The translations under genes and the position numbers were made by a program. Below, piece after piece: positions 33,218 through 41,600 of a stretch of 64,000 nt of DNA. Below the pieces are notes generated by a model, which saw only the letters and a list, made by a program, of their open reading frames with translations, ran no database searches and had not been told where the DNA came from. Origin of the DNA: Coralloluteibacterium stylophorae. GTDB taxonomy: Bacteria; Pseudomonadota; Gammaproteobacteria; Xanthomonadales; Xanthomonadaceae. The stretch covers positions 92,425-156,424 of the forward strand of contig NZ_JAGQFT020000011.1 of NCBI RefSeq assembly GCF_018122625.2, in the 5' to 3' direction. Every line of letters starts with the position of its first letter. The stretch's first letter is position 1.

Positions 33218-33906
33218 TCAGCGCACGTCGGCGAGCCGCTCGAGCAGTTCGACCAGGGACGCCTCCGGCCTTTCGCCGGAGGCGGCGATCATGCGGATGT
33301 TCCACTGCGCCAGCGCCGCCTCCTGCACCGGGTCGGGGTGCCGCGAGAAGATGAGGGACTGCGGCCGCGGCGCGCCGTGCGCGGCCTGCTTCCACAGGTT
33401 GGCGAGGCGGAAGAGCAGGTAGCGGATGTTGATGTCCGACAGGCTGTAGCCGATGAAGAGCACCGAGCGCCCGGGCACGTCTGCGCGCAGCTTGATGTCC
33501 AGCGGCGATTCGACCTCCAGCCGCTCGAAGAAGCTGGTCTCATCGAGCGCCGGCGGGGTGTCGTCGTCGAAGTCGCCGTGGAAGTTGACGACCTGCGTGC
33601 CCTCGGCGCAGCTGTCGGGCGGGTCGGCCATCCAGCTGCGCAGCGGACCGATCCGGCCCTTGGTGATGCGGTAGTACTGGGCAAGGTGAGCTGGCTGCCG
33701 TAGCTCAGGAAGACCTCGGGCTCGAAATCCGGCTCGTGCGCCATGTGGTCGGTCAGCTCGCGCCACGACGGCAGCCCCAGCTCCATCGACGCGCCGGCGC
33801 CCACGAACAGGACCAGGCTGCGGGTACGGTGGGCCTCGACCAGCTGGTTGGCGACGTCGTTGCCGAGCAGGCAGCCGGGAGCCGGGGCGGAAGCGGGGCG
33901 GGACAT
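33218..33906 (-). pseudogene. SIR2-like domain protein, split by a frameshift
   Basis: Reads as one SIR2_2-type protein in two frames. The 5' part (ATG 33906: MSRPASAPAPGCLLGNDVANQ, then SLVLFVGAGASMELGLPSW, the NAD-binding start) runs to YGSQL near 33690; the rest continues one base out of phase (LAQYYRITKGRIGPL, VVNFHGDFDD, SVLFIGYSLSDINIRYLLFRLANLW) to a stop at 33218. The join lies around 33680-33695. One inserted or two deleted bases would restore about 229 residues. SIR2-like proteins of this type are NAD-using enzymes, often anti-phage. It sits between pfp and hppA on the same strand. It could be a true pseudogene, a sequencing error, or recoding. Confidence 0.75.
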
Positions 33907-33991
33907 GGCGACTGCGGCGGAGCATCGCGCCGGACCGACCCGACCGTGCCGGAGGCGCCGACGCGGCGGCGTGAGCGCAGCCGCCGCGGGC

Positions 33992-35245
33992 TCATCCTTC
34001 CCAGGCCGGCAGGCGCCTGGGCACCGTCCGGTTGCGCAGGGTCACGTACTTCGGCAGGCCGTCGCGGCCATAGGGCAGCGGCGCCTCGCCGCGGATCAGC
34101 GGCTCGAGGTAGCGACGCGCCCTGCCGGTGATGCCGAAGCCGTCGCGGCGGATGAAGCCCGCCGGCATCGACTTCTCGTGGTTGGCGATCCGGGCCAGCG
34201 GCGCCGCCTCGATCCGCCACCGGTAGGGCGCGTCCGTGGTGCGCACGATCACCGGCATCACCGCGTTGCGGCCGGCCAGGGCGAACTCCACCGCCGCCGC
34301 GCCGACCGCCTGCGCCTGCTCCCAGTCGGTGGCCGAGGCGATGTGGCGCGCGGAGCGCTGCAGGTAGTCGGGCAGGGTCCAGTGCACCTTGAAGCCGAGC
34401 GCCTGCTTGACCCGGTCGGCCAGGTGCGCGGCGACGCCGCCGAGCTGGCTGTGCCCGAAGGCGTCGCTGCCCCCGGCCTCCGCGACGAAGCGCCCGTCCG
34501 CGTCGCGGATGCCCTCGGACGCGACCACCACGCACCAGCCCACGCGCTCCACGACCTGCCGCACCCTGGCCAGGAAGGCGGCCTCGTCGAACGTCCGCTC
34601 GGGCAGGAGGATCACCTGCGGCGCCTCGTCCGGCGTCTGCCCGGCGAGCCCCGCCGCCGCGGCCAGCCAGCCCGCGTGCCGGCCCATGGCCTCGTAGATG
34701 AAGACGCGGGTCGAGGTGTCGGCCATCGCCGCCACGTCCAGCGCGGCTTCGCGCACCGAGACCGCGGTGTACTTCGCCGCGGAGCCGAAACCGGGGCAGG
34801 CGTCGGTGACGGCGAGGTCGTTGTCGATGGTCTTGGGCACGCCCACGCAGGTCAGCGGGTAGCCGAACTCGGCGGCGAGGCGGGAGACCTTGAGCGCGGT
34901 ATCGGCCGAGTCGTTGCCGCCGTTGTAGAGGAACCAGCGCACGTCGTGCGCGCGCAGGACCTCGAGCAGGCGCTCGTACTTCGGCCGGTCGGCGTCCAGC
35001 GCGCCCAGCTTGTAGCGGCACGAGCCGAAGGCGCCGCCGGGGGTGTGCGCGAGCGCGCGGATCGCGGCCGCGGGTTCGGCGCTGGTGTCGATGAGGTCCT
35101 CGCGCAGCGCGCCGAGGATGCCGTTGCGCGCGGCGAGCACGCGCACCCGCTTCGCGCGTGCGGTGCGGATGACGGCGCTGGCGGTGGCGTTGATCACCGC
35201 GGTGACGCCGCCGGACTGCGCGTAGAGGAGGGTACCGCTGGCCAT
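33992..35245 (-). CDS. pfp: 6-phosphofructokinase, pyrophosphate-dependent type
   Basis: 417-residue phosphofructokinase. The phosphoryl-donor motif reads NGGNDSADTAL (residues 108-117), and the next is VGVPKTIDNDL (PKTIDND at 137-143, Lys instead of the Gly found in ATP enzymes); together these are marks of PPi-dependent enzymes. Reversible reaction: fructose-6-P + PPi to fructose-1,6-bisP + Pi. ATG 35245 has AAGGAG 8 bases upstream. It is first in the minus-strand series with the SIR2-like gene, hppA and ppa, so PPi production, use and pumping are encoded together. Confidence 0.92.
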   Translation of the reverse strand: MASGTLLYAQSGGVTAVINATASAVIRTARAKRVRVLAARNGILGALREDLIDTSAEPAAAIRALAHTPGGAFGSCRYKLGALDADRPKYERLLEVLRAHDVRWFLYNGGNDSADTALKVSRLAAEFGYPLTCVGVPKTIDNDLAVTDACPGFGSAAKYTAVSVREAALDVAAMADTSTRVFIYEAMGRHAGWLAAAAGLAGQTPDEAPQVILLPERTFDEAAFLARVRQVVERVGWCVVVASEGIRDADGRFVAEAGGSDAFGHSQLGGVAAHLADRVKQALGFKVHWTLPDYLQRSARHIASATDWEQAQAVGAAAVEFALAGRNAVMPVIVRTTDAPYRWRIEAAPLARIANHEKSMPAGFIRRDGFGITGRARRYLEPLIRGEAPLPYGRDGLPKYVTLRNRTVPRRLPAWEG

Positions 35246-35332
35246 GGGTGAGGCTCCTTCGCTGCGGGAACTGGTGTCGAACGTCGTGCAGACTGAGCGT
35301 TTCCGGCGCCGAATTCGACGCCAAACGGCGGT

Positions 35333-35361
35333 TTGACTTGCCCGGGTGCGGCGGTTAGCGT
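35333..35361 (+). promoter_or_regulatory. Candidate promoter of adk
   Basis: TTGACT at 35333-35338, a 17-base spacer, then TAGCGT at 35356-35361. It would give a 5' leader of roughly 120 bases before the adk ATG at 35491. It lies in the divergent pfp/adk gap. Confidence 0.45.
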
Positions 35362-35490
35362 TGCCGCGTCCGCACGGGCGTACGTCTGGCAGGCTTCGGC
35401 CCCGGTTCGTTGCGCACCGTGCGTTGTCTTTTCTTTTCCGGGCGCCTGTCCGTCGCGAACGACGCGTGGCGCCCGAGGGATGACTCACCG

Positions 35491-36066
35491 ATGCGACTGG
35501 TACTGTTGGGTGCGCCCGGCTCGGGCAAGGGCACGCAGGCGGCACGTCTGAAGGATCACTACGAGGTGCCGCACATCTCCACCGGCGACCTGCTGCGCGG
35601 GGAAGTGGTCGCGGGCACCGCGCTCGGCAACGAGGCCAAGGCCATCATGGCCCGCGGCGACCTGGTCTCCGACGCGATCCTGCTCGGCATGCTCGAGAAC
35701 CGCTTTTCGCGCGCCGACGTCGCGCGCGGCTTCATCCTCGACGGCTACCCGCGCAACCTGGCCCAGGCCGCGGCCCTCGACGACCTGCTGGCCCGGCTCG
35801 GGCAGCCGGTGGACGTCGCGATCCAGCTGGAAGTGCCGGTCGAGATGCTGGTCGAGCGCATCGCCGGCCGCGCCCAGGCCGAAGGCCGCGCCGACGACAG
35901 CGCCGACGCCGTGCGCCATCGGCTGCGCGTCTACGAGGAGCAGACCGCGCCGGTGATCGGCCACTACCGCGACAAGGGCACGCTCGCCATCGTCGACGGC
36001 GTCGGCGGGCTCGACGAGGTGTTCAGCCGCATCATCTCCGCCTGCGGGCAGGCCACCGCCGCCTGA
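35491..36066 (+). CDS. adk: Adenylate kinase (short form)
   Basis: 191-residue cytoplasmic kinase balancing ATP, ADP and AMP. P-loop GAPGSGKGTQ (8-17), AMP-binding HISTGDLLRGEV, GFILDGYPRN and the lid arginines RAQAEGRADDSADAVRHRL (blocks GRADD and VRHRL) are visible. It lacks the long zinc-type lid, as usual for short-form enzymes. ATG 35491 is the only start giving the MRLVLLGAPGSGKG N-terminus. It is followed after 19 bases by mpl. Confidence 0.96.
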   Translation: MRLVLLGAPGSGKGTQAARLKDHYEVPHISTGDLLRGEVVAGTALGNEAKAIMARGDLVSDAILLGMLENRFSRADVARGFILDGYPRNLAQAAALDDLLARLGQPVDVAIQLEVPVEMLVERIAGRAQAEGRADDSADAVRHRLRVYEEQTAPVIGHYRDKGTLAIVDGVGGLDEVFSRIISACGQATAA

Positions 36067-36085
36067 CCGGCACCGCCGCAGCATC

Positions 36086-37444
36086 GTGAAACTCCACATC
36101 CTCGGGATCGCCGGCACCTTCATGGGCGGCGTGGCGGCGCTGGCGCGCGAGCAGGGCCATGCGGTCGAGGGCTCCGACCAGAACGTCTATCCGCCGATGT
36201 CGACCCAGCTCGAGGCGCTCGGCATCGCGCTGCGCAGCGGCTACGCCGGCGGGAACATCGCCACCGACGTGGACGAGGTGGTGGTCGGCAACGCGCTCTC
36301 GCGCGGCAATCCGGCGGTCGAGCACGTGCTCGACGCCGGCCTGCGCTACACCTCGGGCGCGCAGTGGCTGGCCGAGCAGGTCCTGCCGGGCCGCAGCGTG
36401 CTGGCGGTGGCCGGCACCCACGGCAAGACCACCACCACCTCGATGCTGGCGCACATCCTCGATGCGACGGGGCGGGCGCCGGGCTTCCTGATCGGCGGCG
36501 TGCCGGAGAACTTCGGCGTGTCCGCGCGCCTGGGCTCGGGTGCCGCCTTCGTGGTCGAGGCCGACGAGTACGACACCGCCTTCTTCGACAAGCGTTCGAA
36601 GTTCGTGCACTACCGGCCGCAGGTGGCCGTCCTCAACAACCTCGAGTTCGACCACGCCGACATCTTCCCCGACCTCGCCGCGATCGAGCGCCAGTTCCAC
36701 CACCTGGTGCGCACCGTGCCGGGACGCGGGCGGCTGATCGTCAACGGCCACGACGCCAACCTCGCGCGGGTGCTGGCGATGGGCTGCTGGACCCCGGTCG
36801 AGCGATTCGGCCTGGACGCGGCGTTCGAGTGGTCGGCACGGCTGCTGGCGGCGGACGCCTCGCGCTTCGAGGTCGGCAGGAAGGGCGAAGCCGTGGCGAT
36901 CGTGGACTGGGCGCTGCTCGGCGAGCACAACGCGCTCAACGCACTGGCCGCGGTCGGTGCCGCCGCCGCGGTCGGCGTCGCGCCGGCGGAGGCCTGCGCC
37001 GCACTCGGCGCCTTCCGCAGCGTCAAGCGCCGGCTCGAGGTGGTCGGCGAGGCGGGCGGCGTGCGCATCTACGACGACTTCGCCCATCACCCCACCGCCA
37101 TCCGTACCACGCTCGCCGGCCTGCGGGCGCGGGGCGAAGGGCGGGTGGTGGTCGCGCTCGAGCCGCGCAGTAACTCCATGCGCCTGGGCGCGCACGCCGC
37201 AGAACTGGCACCGTCGCTGACCGACGCCGACGCGGTGGTGTTCCTGCATCGCCCGGAGCTGGCCTGGGATGCGGCACGCGTGGTCGCGTCGCTGCGCGGC
37301 GAGGGCGTTGCGGTGCCGGACGTGGCCGGCTTGATCGAGGCGCTCGCGGCGCGGGTGCGGCCCGGCGACAGCGTGGTGTTCATGTCCAACGGCGGCTTCG
37401 AGAACGCGCCGCGGCGCTTCCTGGCCGCCCTCGCCGGGAGCTGA
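36086..37444 (+). CDS. mpl: UDP-N-acetylmuramate:L-alanyl-gamma-D-glutamyl-meso-diaminopimelate ligase
   Basis: 452-residue Mur-ligase family enzyme that recycles murein tripeptide onto UDP-MurNAc. It starts with GTG at 36086 (KLHILGIAGTFMGGVAALAREQGH). Mpl-type N-terminus, the ATP loop AGTHGKTTTTSML, EADEYDTAFFDKRSKF and VRIYDDFAHHPTAI are present. Murein recycling is cytoplasmic. Downstream lies the Lon-N-domain gene after 37 bases. Confidence 0.95.
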   Translation: MKLHILGIAGTFMGGVAALAREQGHAVEGSDQNVYPPMSTQLEALGIALRSGYAGGNIATDVDEVVVGNALSRGNPAVEHVLDAGLRYTSGAQWLAEQVLPGRSVLAVAGTHGKTTTTSMLAHILDATGRAPGFLIGGVPENFGVSARLGSGAAFVVEADEYDTAFFDKRSKFVHYRPQVAVLNNLEFDHADIFPDLAAIERQFHHLVRTVPGRGRLIVNGHDANLARVLAMGCWTPVERFGLDAAFEWSARLLAADASRFEVGRKGEAVAIVDWALLGEHNALNALAAVGAAAAVGVAPAEACAALGAFRSVKRRLEVVGEAGGVRIYDDFAHHPTAIRTTLAGLRARGEGRVVVALEPRSNSMRLGAHAAELAPSLTDADAVVFLHRPELAWDAARVVASLRGEGVAVPDVAGLIEALAARVRPGDSVVFMSNGGFENAPRRFLAALAGS

Positions 37445-37481
37445 GCCCGGCATTCCGGCGCAGGCTCGCTACACTCGGGCC

Positions 37482-38072
37482 ATGGCCTGCGACACGCTTC
37501 CCCTGTTCCCGCTCAACGCCGTGCTGTTCCCGGGCGGCGAGCTCGGCCTGCGCATCTTCGAGACGCGCTACCTCGACATGGTGCGCGAGTGCACGCGCAA
37601 CGACCATGGCTTCGGGGTGTGCCTGATCCTCACGGGGCAGGAGACCGGTGCGCCGGCGATGCCGGCAGCGGTCGGCACCGAGGCGCGCATCGTCGATTTC
37701 GCGACCACCGATGATGGCCTGCTCGCGATCACCGCGCAGGGCGGCCGGCGCTTCCGCGTGCGGCGCACGAGGGTGCGCGACAGCGGCCTCGTGCTCGGCG
37801 ACATCGACTGGTGCGCGACCGACACCGGGCCTGCGCTGCTTCCCCAGCACGGCCTGCTCTCGACCCTGCTGTCGCGGCTCCTGGACGTGGTCGACAGCCC
37901 GCACGCGCGCGCGGCGAACCTGCGCCTGGACGACGCCGCCTGGGTCGGCTGGCGGCTGGCCGAGCTGCTGCCGCTGAGCGACGCGCAGCGCCAGCGCCTG
38001 CTGCAGGACGAGGATCCGCATGCGCGGCTGGACCGGCTGGTCGAGGTGCTGCCGCAGTTCCAGGAGGAGTAG
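37482..38072 (+). CDS. LON peptidase N-terminal (substrate-binding) domain protein
   Basis: 196-residue stand-alone Lon N-domain: LPLFPLNAVLFPGGELGLRIFETRYLDMVREC is the typical opening (LPLFPL...LFPGG...LRIFE.RY), followed by GFGVCLI and the all-helical end PLSDAQRQRLLQ. It lacks the AAA+ and protease domains. Such proteins are widespread in proteobacteria; function unknown. Confidence 0.9.
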   Translation: MACDTLPLFPLNAVLFPGGELGLRIFETRYLDMVRECTRNDHGFGVCLILTGQETGAPAMPAAVGTEARIVDFATTDDGLLAITAQGGRRFRVRRTRVRDSGLVLGDIDWCATDTGPALLPQHGLLSTLLSRLLDVVDSPHARAANLRLDDAAWVGWRLAELLPLSDAQRQRLLQDEDPHARLDRLVEVLPQFQEE

Positions 38073-38133
38073 GACCTGGCCATACGGTGGCGTCCGGTAC
38101 ACTCGCCGGCTCCCGCCGACTTCGAGCATCGCC

Positions 38134-38961
38134 ATGGCCAACGCAGTGTCCCTGAGCGGCAAGACCGCCTTCATCACCGGCGCCTCGCGCGGCATCGGTC
38201 GCGCCATCGCCGAGCGTCTCGCGCGCGATGGCGCCAACGTCGTCATCGCGGCGAAGTCGGGCGTGCCCAATCCCAGGCTGCCCGGCACCATCCACGAGAC
38301 CGCGGCCGCGGTCGAAGCGGCCGGCGGCCGCGCGCTCGCGCTGCAGGTCGACATCCGCGAGGAGCAGCAGGTGGTCGAGGCGGTCGAGCGTACGGTTGCG
38401 ACCTTCGGCGGCATCGACATCCTGGTCAACAACGCCAGCGCGATCTGGCTGCGCGGCACGCTGGACACGCCGATGAAGCGCTTCGACCTCATGCAGCAGG
38501 TCAACGCGCGTGGCAGCTTCCTGTGCGCGCAGGCCTGCCTCCCGCACCTGCTGAAGTCGGACAACCCGCACATCCTGACCCTGGCGCCGCCGCCCTCGCT
38601 CGACCCGAAGTGGTGGGGGCCGCACACCGCCTACACCCTGGCGAAGATGGGCATGAGCTTCGTCACCCTCGGTCTGGCGGCCGAGTTCGGGCCGCAGGGC
38701 GTGGCGGTCAACGCGCTGTGGCCACGGACCCTGATCGCCACGGACGCGCTGAACATGATCCCCGGCGTCGAGCCTGGCAACGGGCGGCATCCGGCGATCA
38801 TGGCGGACGCGGCCCATGCGGTGCTGAGCGCGCCGGCGTCGGCGCGGACCGGGCGCTTCCTGATCGACGACGAGGTCCTCGCCGAGGCGGGCATCACCGA
38901 TCTCGCCGCGTATGCGGTCGATCCCTCCAAGCCGCTGCTGCCCGACCTCTACCTCGACTGA
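38134..38961 (+). CDS. SDR family oxidoreductase (HSDL2-like)
   Basis: 275-residue short-chain dehydrogenase. Rossmann motif TGASRGIGRAIAERLARDG, NNASAIW and the active-site YTLAKMGMSF (YxxxK) are visible; the serine position lies in LTLAPPPSLDP. The segment KSGVPNPRLPGTIHETAAAVEAAGG is characteristic of the HSDL2-like branch (NAD(P)-binding, lipid or acyl-CoA related). Substrate unknown. Probably the last gene of the adk-mpl series, or a separate unit; the next gene is convergent 25 bases on. Confidence 0.88.
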   Translation: MANAVSLSGKTAFITGASRGIGRAIAERLARDGANVVIAAKSGVPNPRLPGTIHETAAAVEAAGGRALALQVDIREEQQVVEAVERTVATFGGIDILVNNASAIWLRGTLDTPMKRFDLMQQVNARGSFLCAQACLPHLLKSDNPHILTLAPPPSLDPKWWGPHTAYTLAKMGMSFVTLGLAAEFGPQGVAVNALWPRTLIATDALNMIPGVEPGNGRHPAIMADAAHAVLSAPASARTGRFLIDDEVLAEAGITDLAAYAVDPSKPLLPDLYLD

Positions 38962-38986
38962 TTCCCGCCGCCCGCCGCGACCATGC

Positions 38987-39952
38987 TCAGTGCAGGTCGC
39001 GGTGGCCGTCTGCCGGGTCCAGCTCGGTGCCGCAGTTCCTGCAGAAGTGGGCGTCGGCCTCGTGGCCGGCGAGCGCGCACTGGCGGCAGCGACGTGCGTC
39101 CTCGTGCGAGCGCGCCCGGAGCGAGGACGCGAGCTCCGCGGTGTAGATGCCGGTCGGCACGGCGATCATCCCGTAGCCGATAAGGATCAGCATGGACGAC
39201 AGCAGGCGGCCCAGGGTTGTACCGGGCGCGATGTCGCCGTAGCCGACCGTCGCCACGGTGACGATCGCCCAGTACATCGACAGCGGGATGTTGTGGAAGC
39301 CGTGCTCGGGCCCCTCCACCAGATACATCAGGGCGCCGAACACGGTCACGATCGCCAGCATCGCGAACACGAACACCATGATCTTGCGCGCGCTGCCGCG
39401 CAGCGCCGTGGTCAACTGGCGCGCCTCGTGGAGGAAGCGCACCAGCCTGAGCAGGCGGAACACGCGCAGGATGCGCAGGATGCGCACGACCAGCAGGTAC
39501 TGGCTGCCGGCGAGCAGCAGCGACGCGTAGGTCGGGATGATCGCCAGCAGGTCGATGACGCCGTAGAAGCTGCGCGCGTAGCGCAGCGGACTGCGCACGA
39601 TCCAGAGGCGGATCGCGTATTCGGCGGTGAAGGCGATCGTGAATCCCCATTCCAGTGCATAGAAGACGTGCCCGTGGCGGGCGTGCAGCGGCGCCACGCT
39701 GTCGATCATCGCGATCAGCACGCTCGCCACGATCGCCACGATCAGGCACAGGTCGAAGGCCAGGCCGGAGCGCGTGTCGTGCTGGAAGATGATGCGGTAG
39801 AGGCGCCTGCGGACCGCGCCGTCGGCCGGGCCGAAGTCTTCCTGCTCCGGCGTCGGTTTCGCCTCCCGCGCCCATCGCGGGGCGGGCCTGGGCGCGGCCG
39901 TCGTACGGGATTCGGGAGCGGACATGGCAGGGCGGCTCGGACGGTGCTCCAT
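38987..39952 (-). CDS. Voltage-gated potassium channel with C-terminal zinc ribbon
   Basis: 321-residue six-helix channel subunit. The S4 voltage sensor RILRILRVFRLLRLVRFL (157-174) has regularly spaced arginines, and the selectivity filter TVGYGD is at 235-240. After S6 the protein ends with a cytoplasmic zinc-ribbon-like tail: CRQC at 289-292 and CRNC at 304-307. That Cys4 tail is not part of the usual KvAP/Kch plan and may tune gating or assembly. Met10 (39925) is an alternative start. It diverges from argD with about 90 bases between. Confidence 0.9.
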   Translation of the reverse strand: MEHRPSRPAMSAPESRTTAAPRPAPRWAREAKPTPEQEDFGPADGAVRRRLYRIIFQHDTRSGLAFDLCLIVAIVASVLIAMIDSVAPLHARHGHVFYALEWGFTIAFTAEYAIRLWIVRSPLRYARSFYGVIDLLAIIPTYASLLLAGSQYLLVVRILRILRVFRLLRLVRFLHEARQLTTALRGSARKIMVFVFAMLAIVTVFGALMYLVEGPEHGFHNIPLSMYWAIVTVATVGYGDIAPGTTLGRLLSSMLILIGYGMIAVPTGIYTAELASSLRARSHEDARRCRQCALAGHEADAHFCRNCGTELDPADGHRDLH

Positions 39953-40043
39953 TGTGGGGCGCGGTCGCCGGCGATGCGACCGCGCATCGTCGCCGCCGCG
40001 GCGATGGACCGATAATGCGCGGCTTTCCGACCTGGACGCTCCC

Positions 40044-41267
40044 GTGACCGATCCTGCCGACCTGCTCGCCCTGGGCCAGCGCTACTACCTGCCCATCTAC
40101 CGCCAGCGCGAGCTGGTGCTCGAGCGCGGCGAGGGTGCCCGCGTGTGGGACAGCACGGGGCGCGACTACGTCGACCTCGCCGCCGGCATCGCGGTGAACG
40201 CCTTCGGCCACTGCGATCCCGGACTCGTCGCCGCGCTGACCGAACAGGCGCAGCGGCTGTGGCACGTGAGCAACGTCTTCCACAGCGAGCCCCCGCTGCG
40301 CCTGGCCGCGGAACTGGTGGAGGCGAGCGGCTTCGCCGCGCGCGTGTTCCTGTGCAACTCCGGGGCGGAGGCCAACGAGGCCGCCATCAAGCTCGCCCGC
40401 CGCCACGCCGCGGCTCGGGGCCGCGGGCCGGAGCGCAGGACCATCCTCACCTTCCGCGGCAGCTTCCACGGCCGCACCCTGGCCACGGTCACCGCCACCG
40501 CGCAGCCGAAGTACCAGGAGGGCTACGAGCCGCTGCCGGGCGGCTTCCGCTACGTCGACTTCAACGATGCCGAAGCGGCCGAGGCGGCCTTCGCCGGCGA
40601 CGATGTCTGCGCCGTACTGGTGGAGCCGATCCAGGGCGAGGGCGGAGTGATGCCGGCGGCGCAGGGCTTCCTCGGGCACCTGCGCACGCTGTGCGACCGC
40701 CACGGCGCCCTGCTCATGTTCGACGAGATCCAGGCCGGGATGGGCCGGACCGGACGCCTGTTCGCGCACCAGTGGGACGGGGTGCGGCCGGACGTGGTGA
40801 CCCTGGCCAAGGCGCTCGGCGCGGGCTTCCCGATCGGTGCGATGCTGGTGGGCGAGGCGGCGGCGGAGACCCTCGGCTTCGGCGCCCACGGCACCACCTT
40901 CGGCGGCAATCCCCTGGCGGCCGCGGTGGCGCGTGTCGTCCTGTGCCGGCTGCGCGAGCAGTCGCTGCTGGACAACGTGGGCGCGCGTGGAGACCAGCTG
41001 CGCACCGCACTCGAGTGCCTGGCGGCGGAGACCGGAGTGATCGCGACCGTCCGCGGGCGCGGGCTCATGCTCGGGGCCGTGCTCGCCGACGCCTGGCGGG
41101 GACGTGCCGGCGAGCTGCTGGACCGCGCGGCGGCCGAGGGGCTGCTGATCCTGCAGGCGGGCCCGGACGTGCTGCGCTTCGTGCCGCCGTTGAACATCGA
41201 CGAGGCGACCCTGGCCGAGGGCCTCGCACGACTCGGTCGCGCCCTGCGGGCGGCGCGCGCCGCCTGA
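40044..41267 (+). CDS. argD: Acetylornithine/succinyldiaminopimelate-type aminotransferase
   Basis: 407-residue class III PLP aminotransferase of the ArgD group, serving arginine (and possibly lysine) synthesis. Blocks: YYLPIYRQRELVLERGEGARVWD, LAAGIAVNAFGHCDP, LCNSGAEANEAAIKLAR, FRGSFHGRTLATVTATAQ, FDEIQAGMGRTG and the PLP lysine in VTLAKALGAGFPIGAM. GTG 40044 gives the normal N-terminus; the open frame upstream is not family sequence. Other acetylornithine-like functions (AstC) cannot be fully excluded. Confidence 0.9.
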   Translation: MTDPADLLALGQRYYLPIYRQRELVLERGEGARVWDSTGRDYVDLAAGIAVNAFGHCDPGLVAALTEQAQRLWHVSNVFHSEPPLRLAAELVEASGFAARVFLCNSGAEANEAAIKLARRHAAARGRGPERRTILTFRGSFHGRTLATVTATAQPKYQEGYEPLPGGFRYVDFNDAEAAEAAFAGDDVCAVLVEPIQGEGGVMPAAQGFLGHLRTLCDRHGALLMFDEIQAGMGRTGRLFAHQWDGVRPDVVTLAKALGAGFPIGAMLVGEAAAETLGFGAHGTTFGGNPLAAAVARVVLCRLREQSLLDNVGARGDQLRTALECLAAETGVIATVRGRGLMLGAVLADAWRGRAGELLDRAAAEGLLILQAGPDVLRFVPPLNIDEATLAEGLARLGRALRAARAA

Positions 41268-41473
41268 GGAGGTTCGTCACCCGGACCCCGCCGGGTCGTC
41301 ACCCGGCGCACACACCGGTTTCACGTGTCGGGAATCCGTCGCCGCCGTCCGTCGGCCGACCGGCGGCAAATCCTGTGCCGTTCTTCGCTGCGTCATCAAA
41401 AAGTCGTTTGCCGACGCTTGGATAGCGATGGCAATCGGCGTGCGAGACCGCTCGTCGGCCTAGCACAACGCGG

Positions 41474-41508
41474 GTCGCAACGCCATATTTTTGGCGCTAT
41501 GGTGCGAC
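41474..41508. promoter_or_regulatory. Nested inverted repeat, AT-rich centre
   Basis: Outer arms GTCGCA (41474-41479) and TGCGAC (41503-41508) enclose inner arms CGCCA (41481-41485) and TGGCG (41492-41496) around TATTTT. It lies just upstream of the Clp-type box, so it may bind a second regulator or hold the core promoter of the exopolysaccharide genes. Confidence 0.4.
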
Positions 41509-41523
41509 GCATCAGCTTGGATT

Positions 41524-41539
41524 TGTGATGCTCATCACC
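41524..41539. promoter_or_regulatory. CRP/Clp-type binding site upstream of cpsB-wza-wzc
   Basis: TGTGATGCTCATCACC matches TGTGA-N6-TCACA at 9 of 10 positions. It is 61 bases before the GTG start of the first exopolysaccharide gene. Confidence 0.6.
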
Positions 41540-41600
41540 GGGTGCGGTGCGGGGCGTCGACGGGTTGGCGCTCGCTGCGCGCAGACGGAAGAGGAAGGAC

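Larger units (their letters stand above)
41268..41600. other. Intergenic region upstream of the exopolysaccharide locus
   Basis: 333 bases without a gene. It holds a small hairpin after argD (ACCCGG/CCGGGT at 41279-41296, no U-run), an AT-rich nested dyad at 41474-41508 and a Clp/CRP-type box at 41524-41539. Its base composition is clearly less GC-rich than the flanking genes. Confidence 0.7.

Noticed and set aside
33218..33906. A complete SIR2 anti-phage operon
   Set aside because: Only one SIR2-like gene is present, it is frameshifted, and no HerA, TIR, Argonaute or other partner is nearby.
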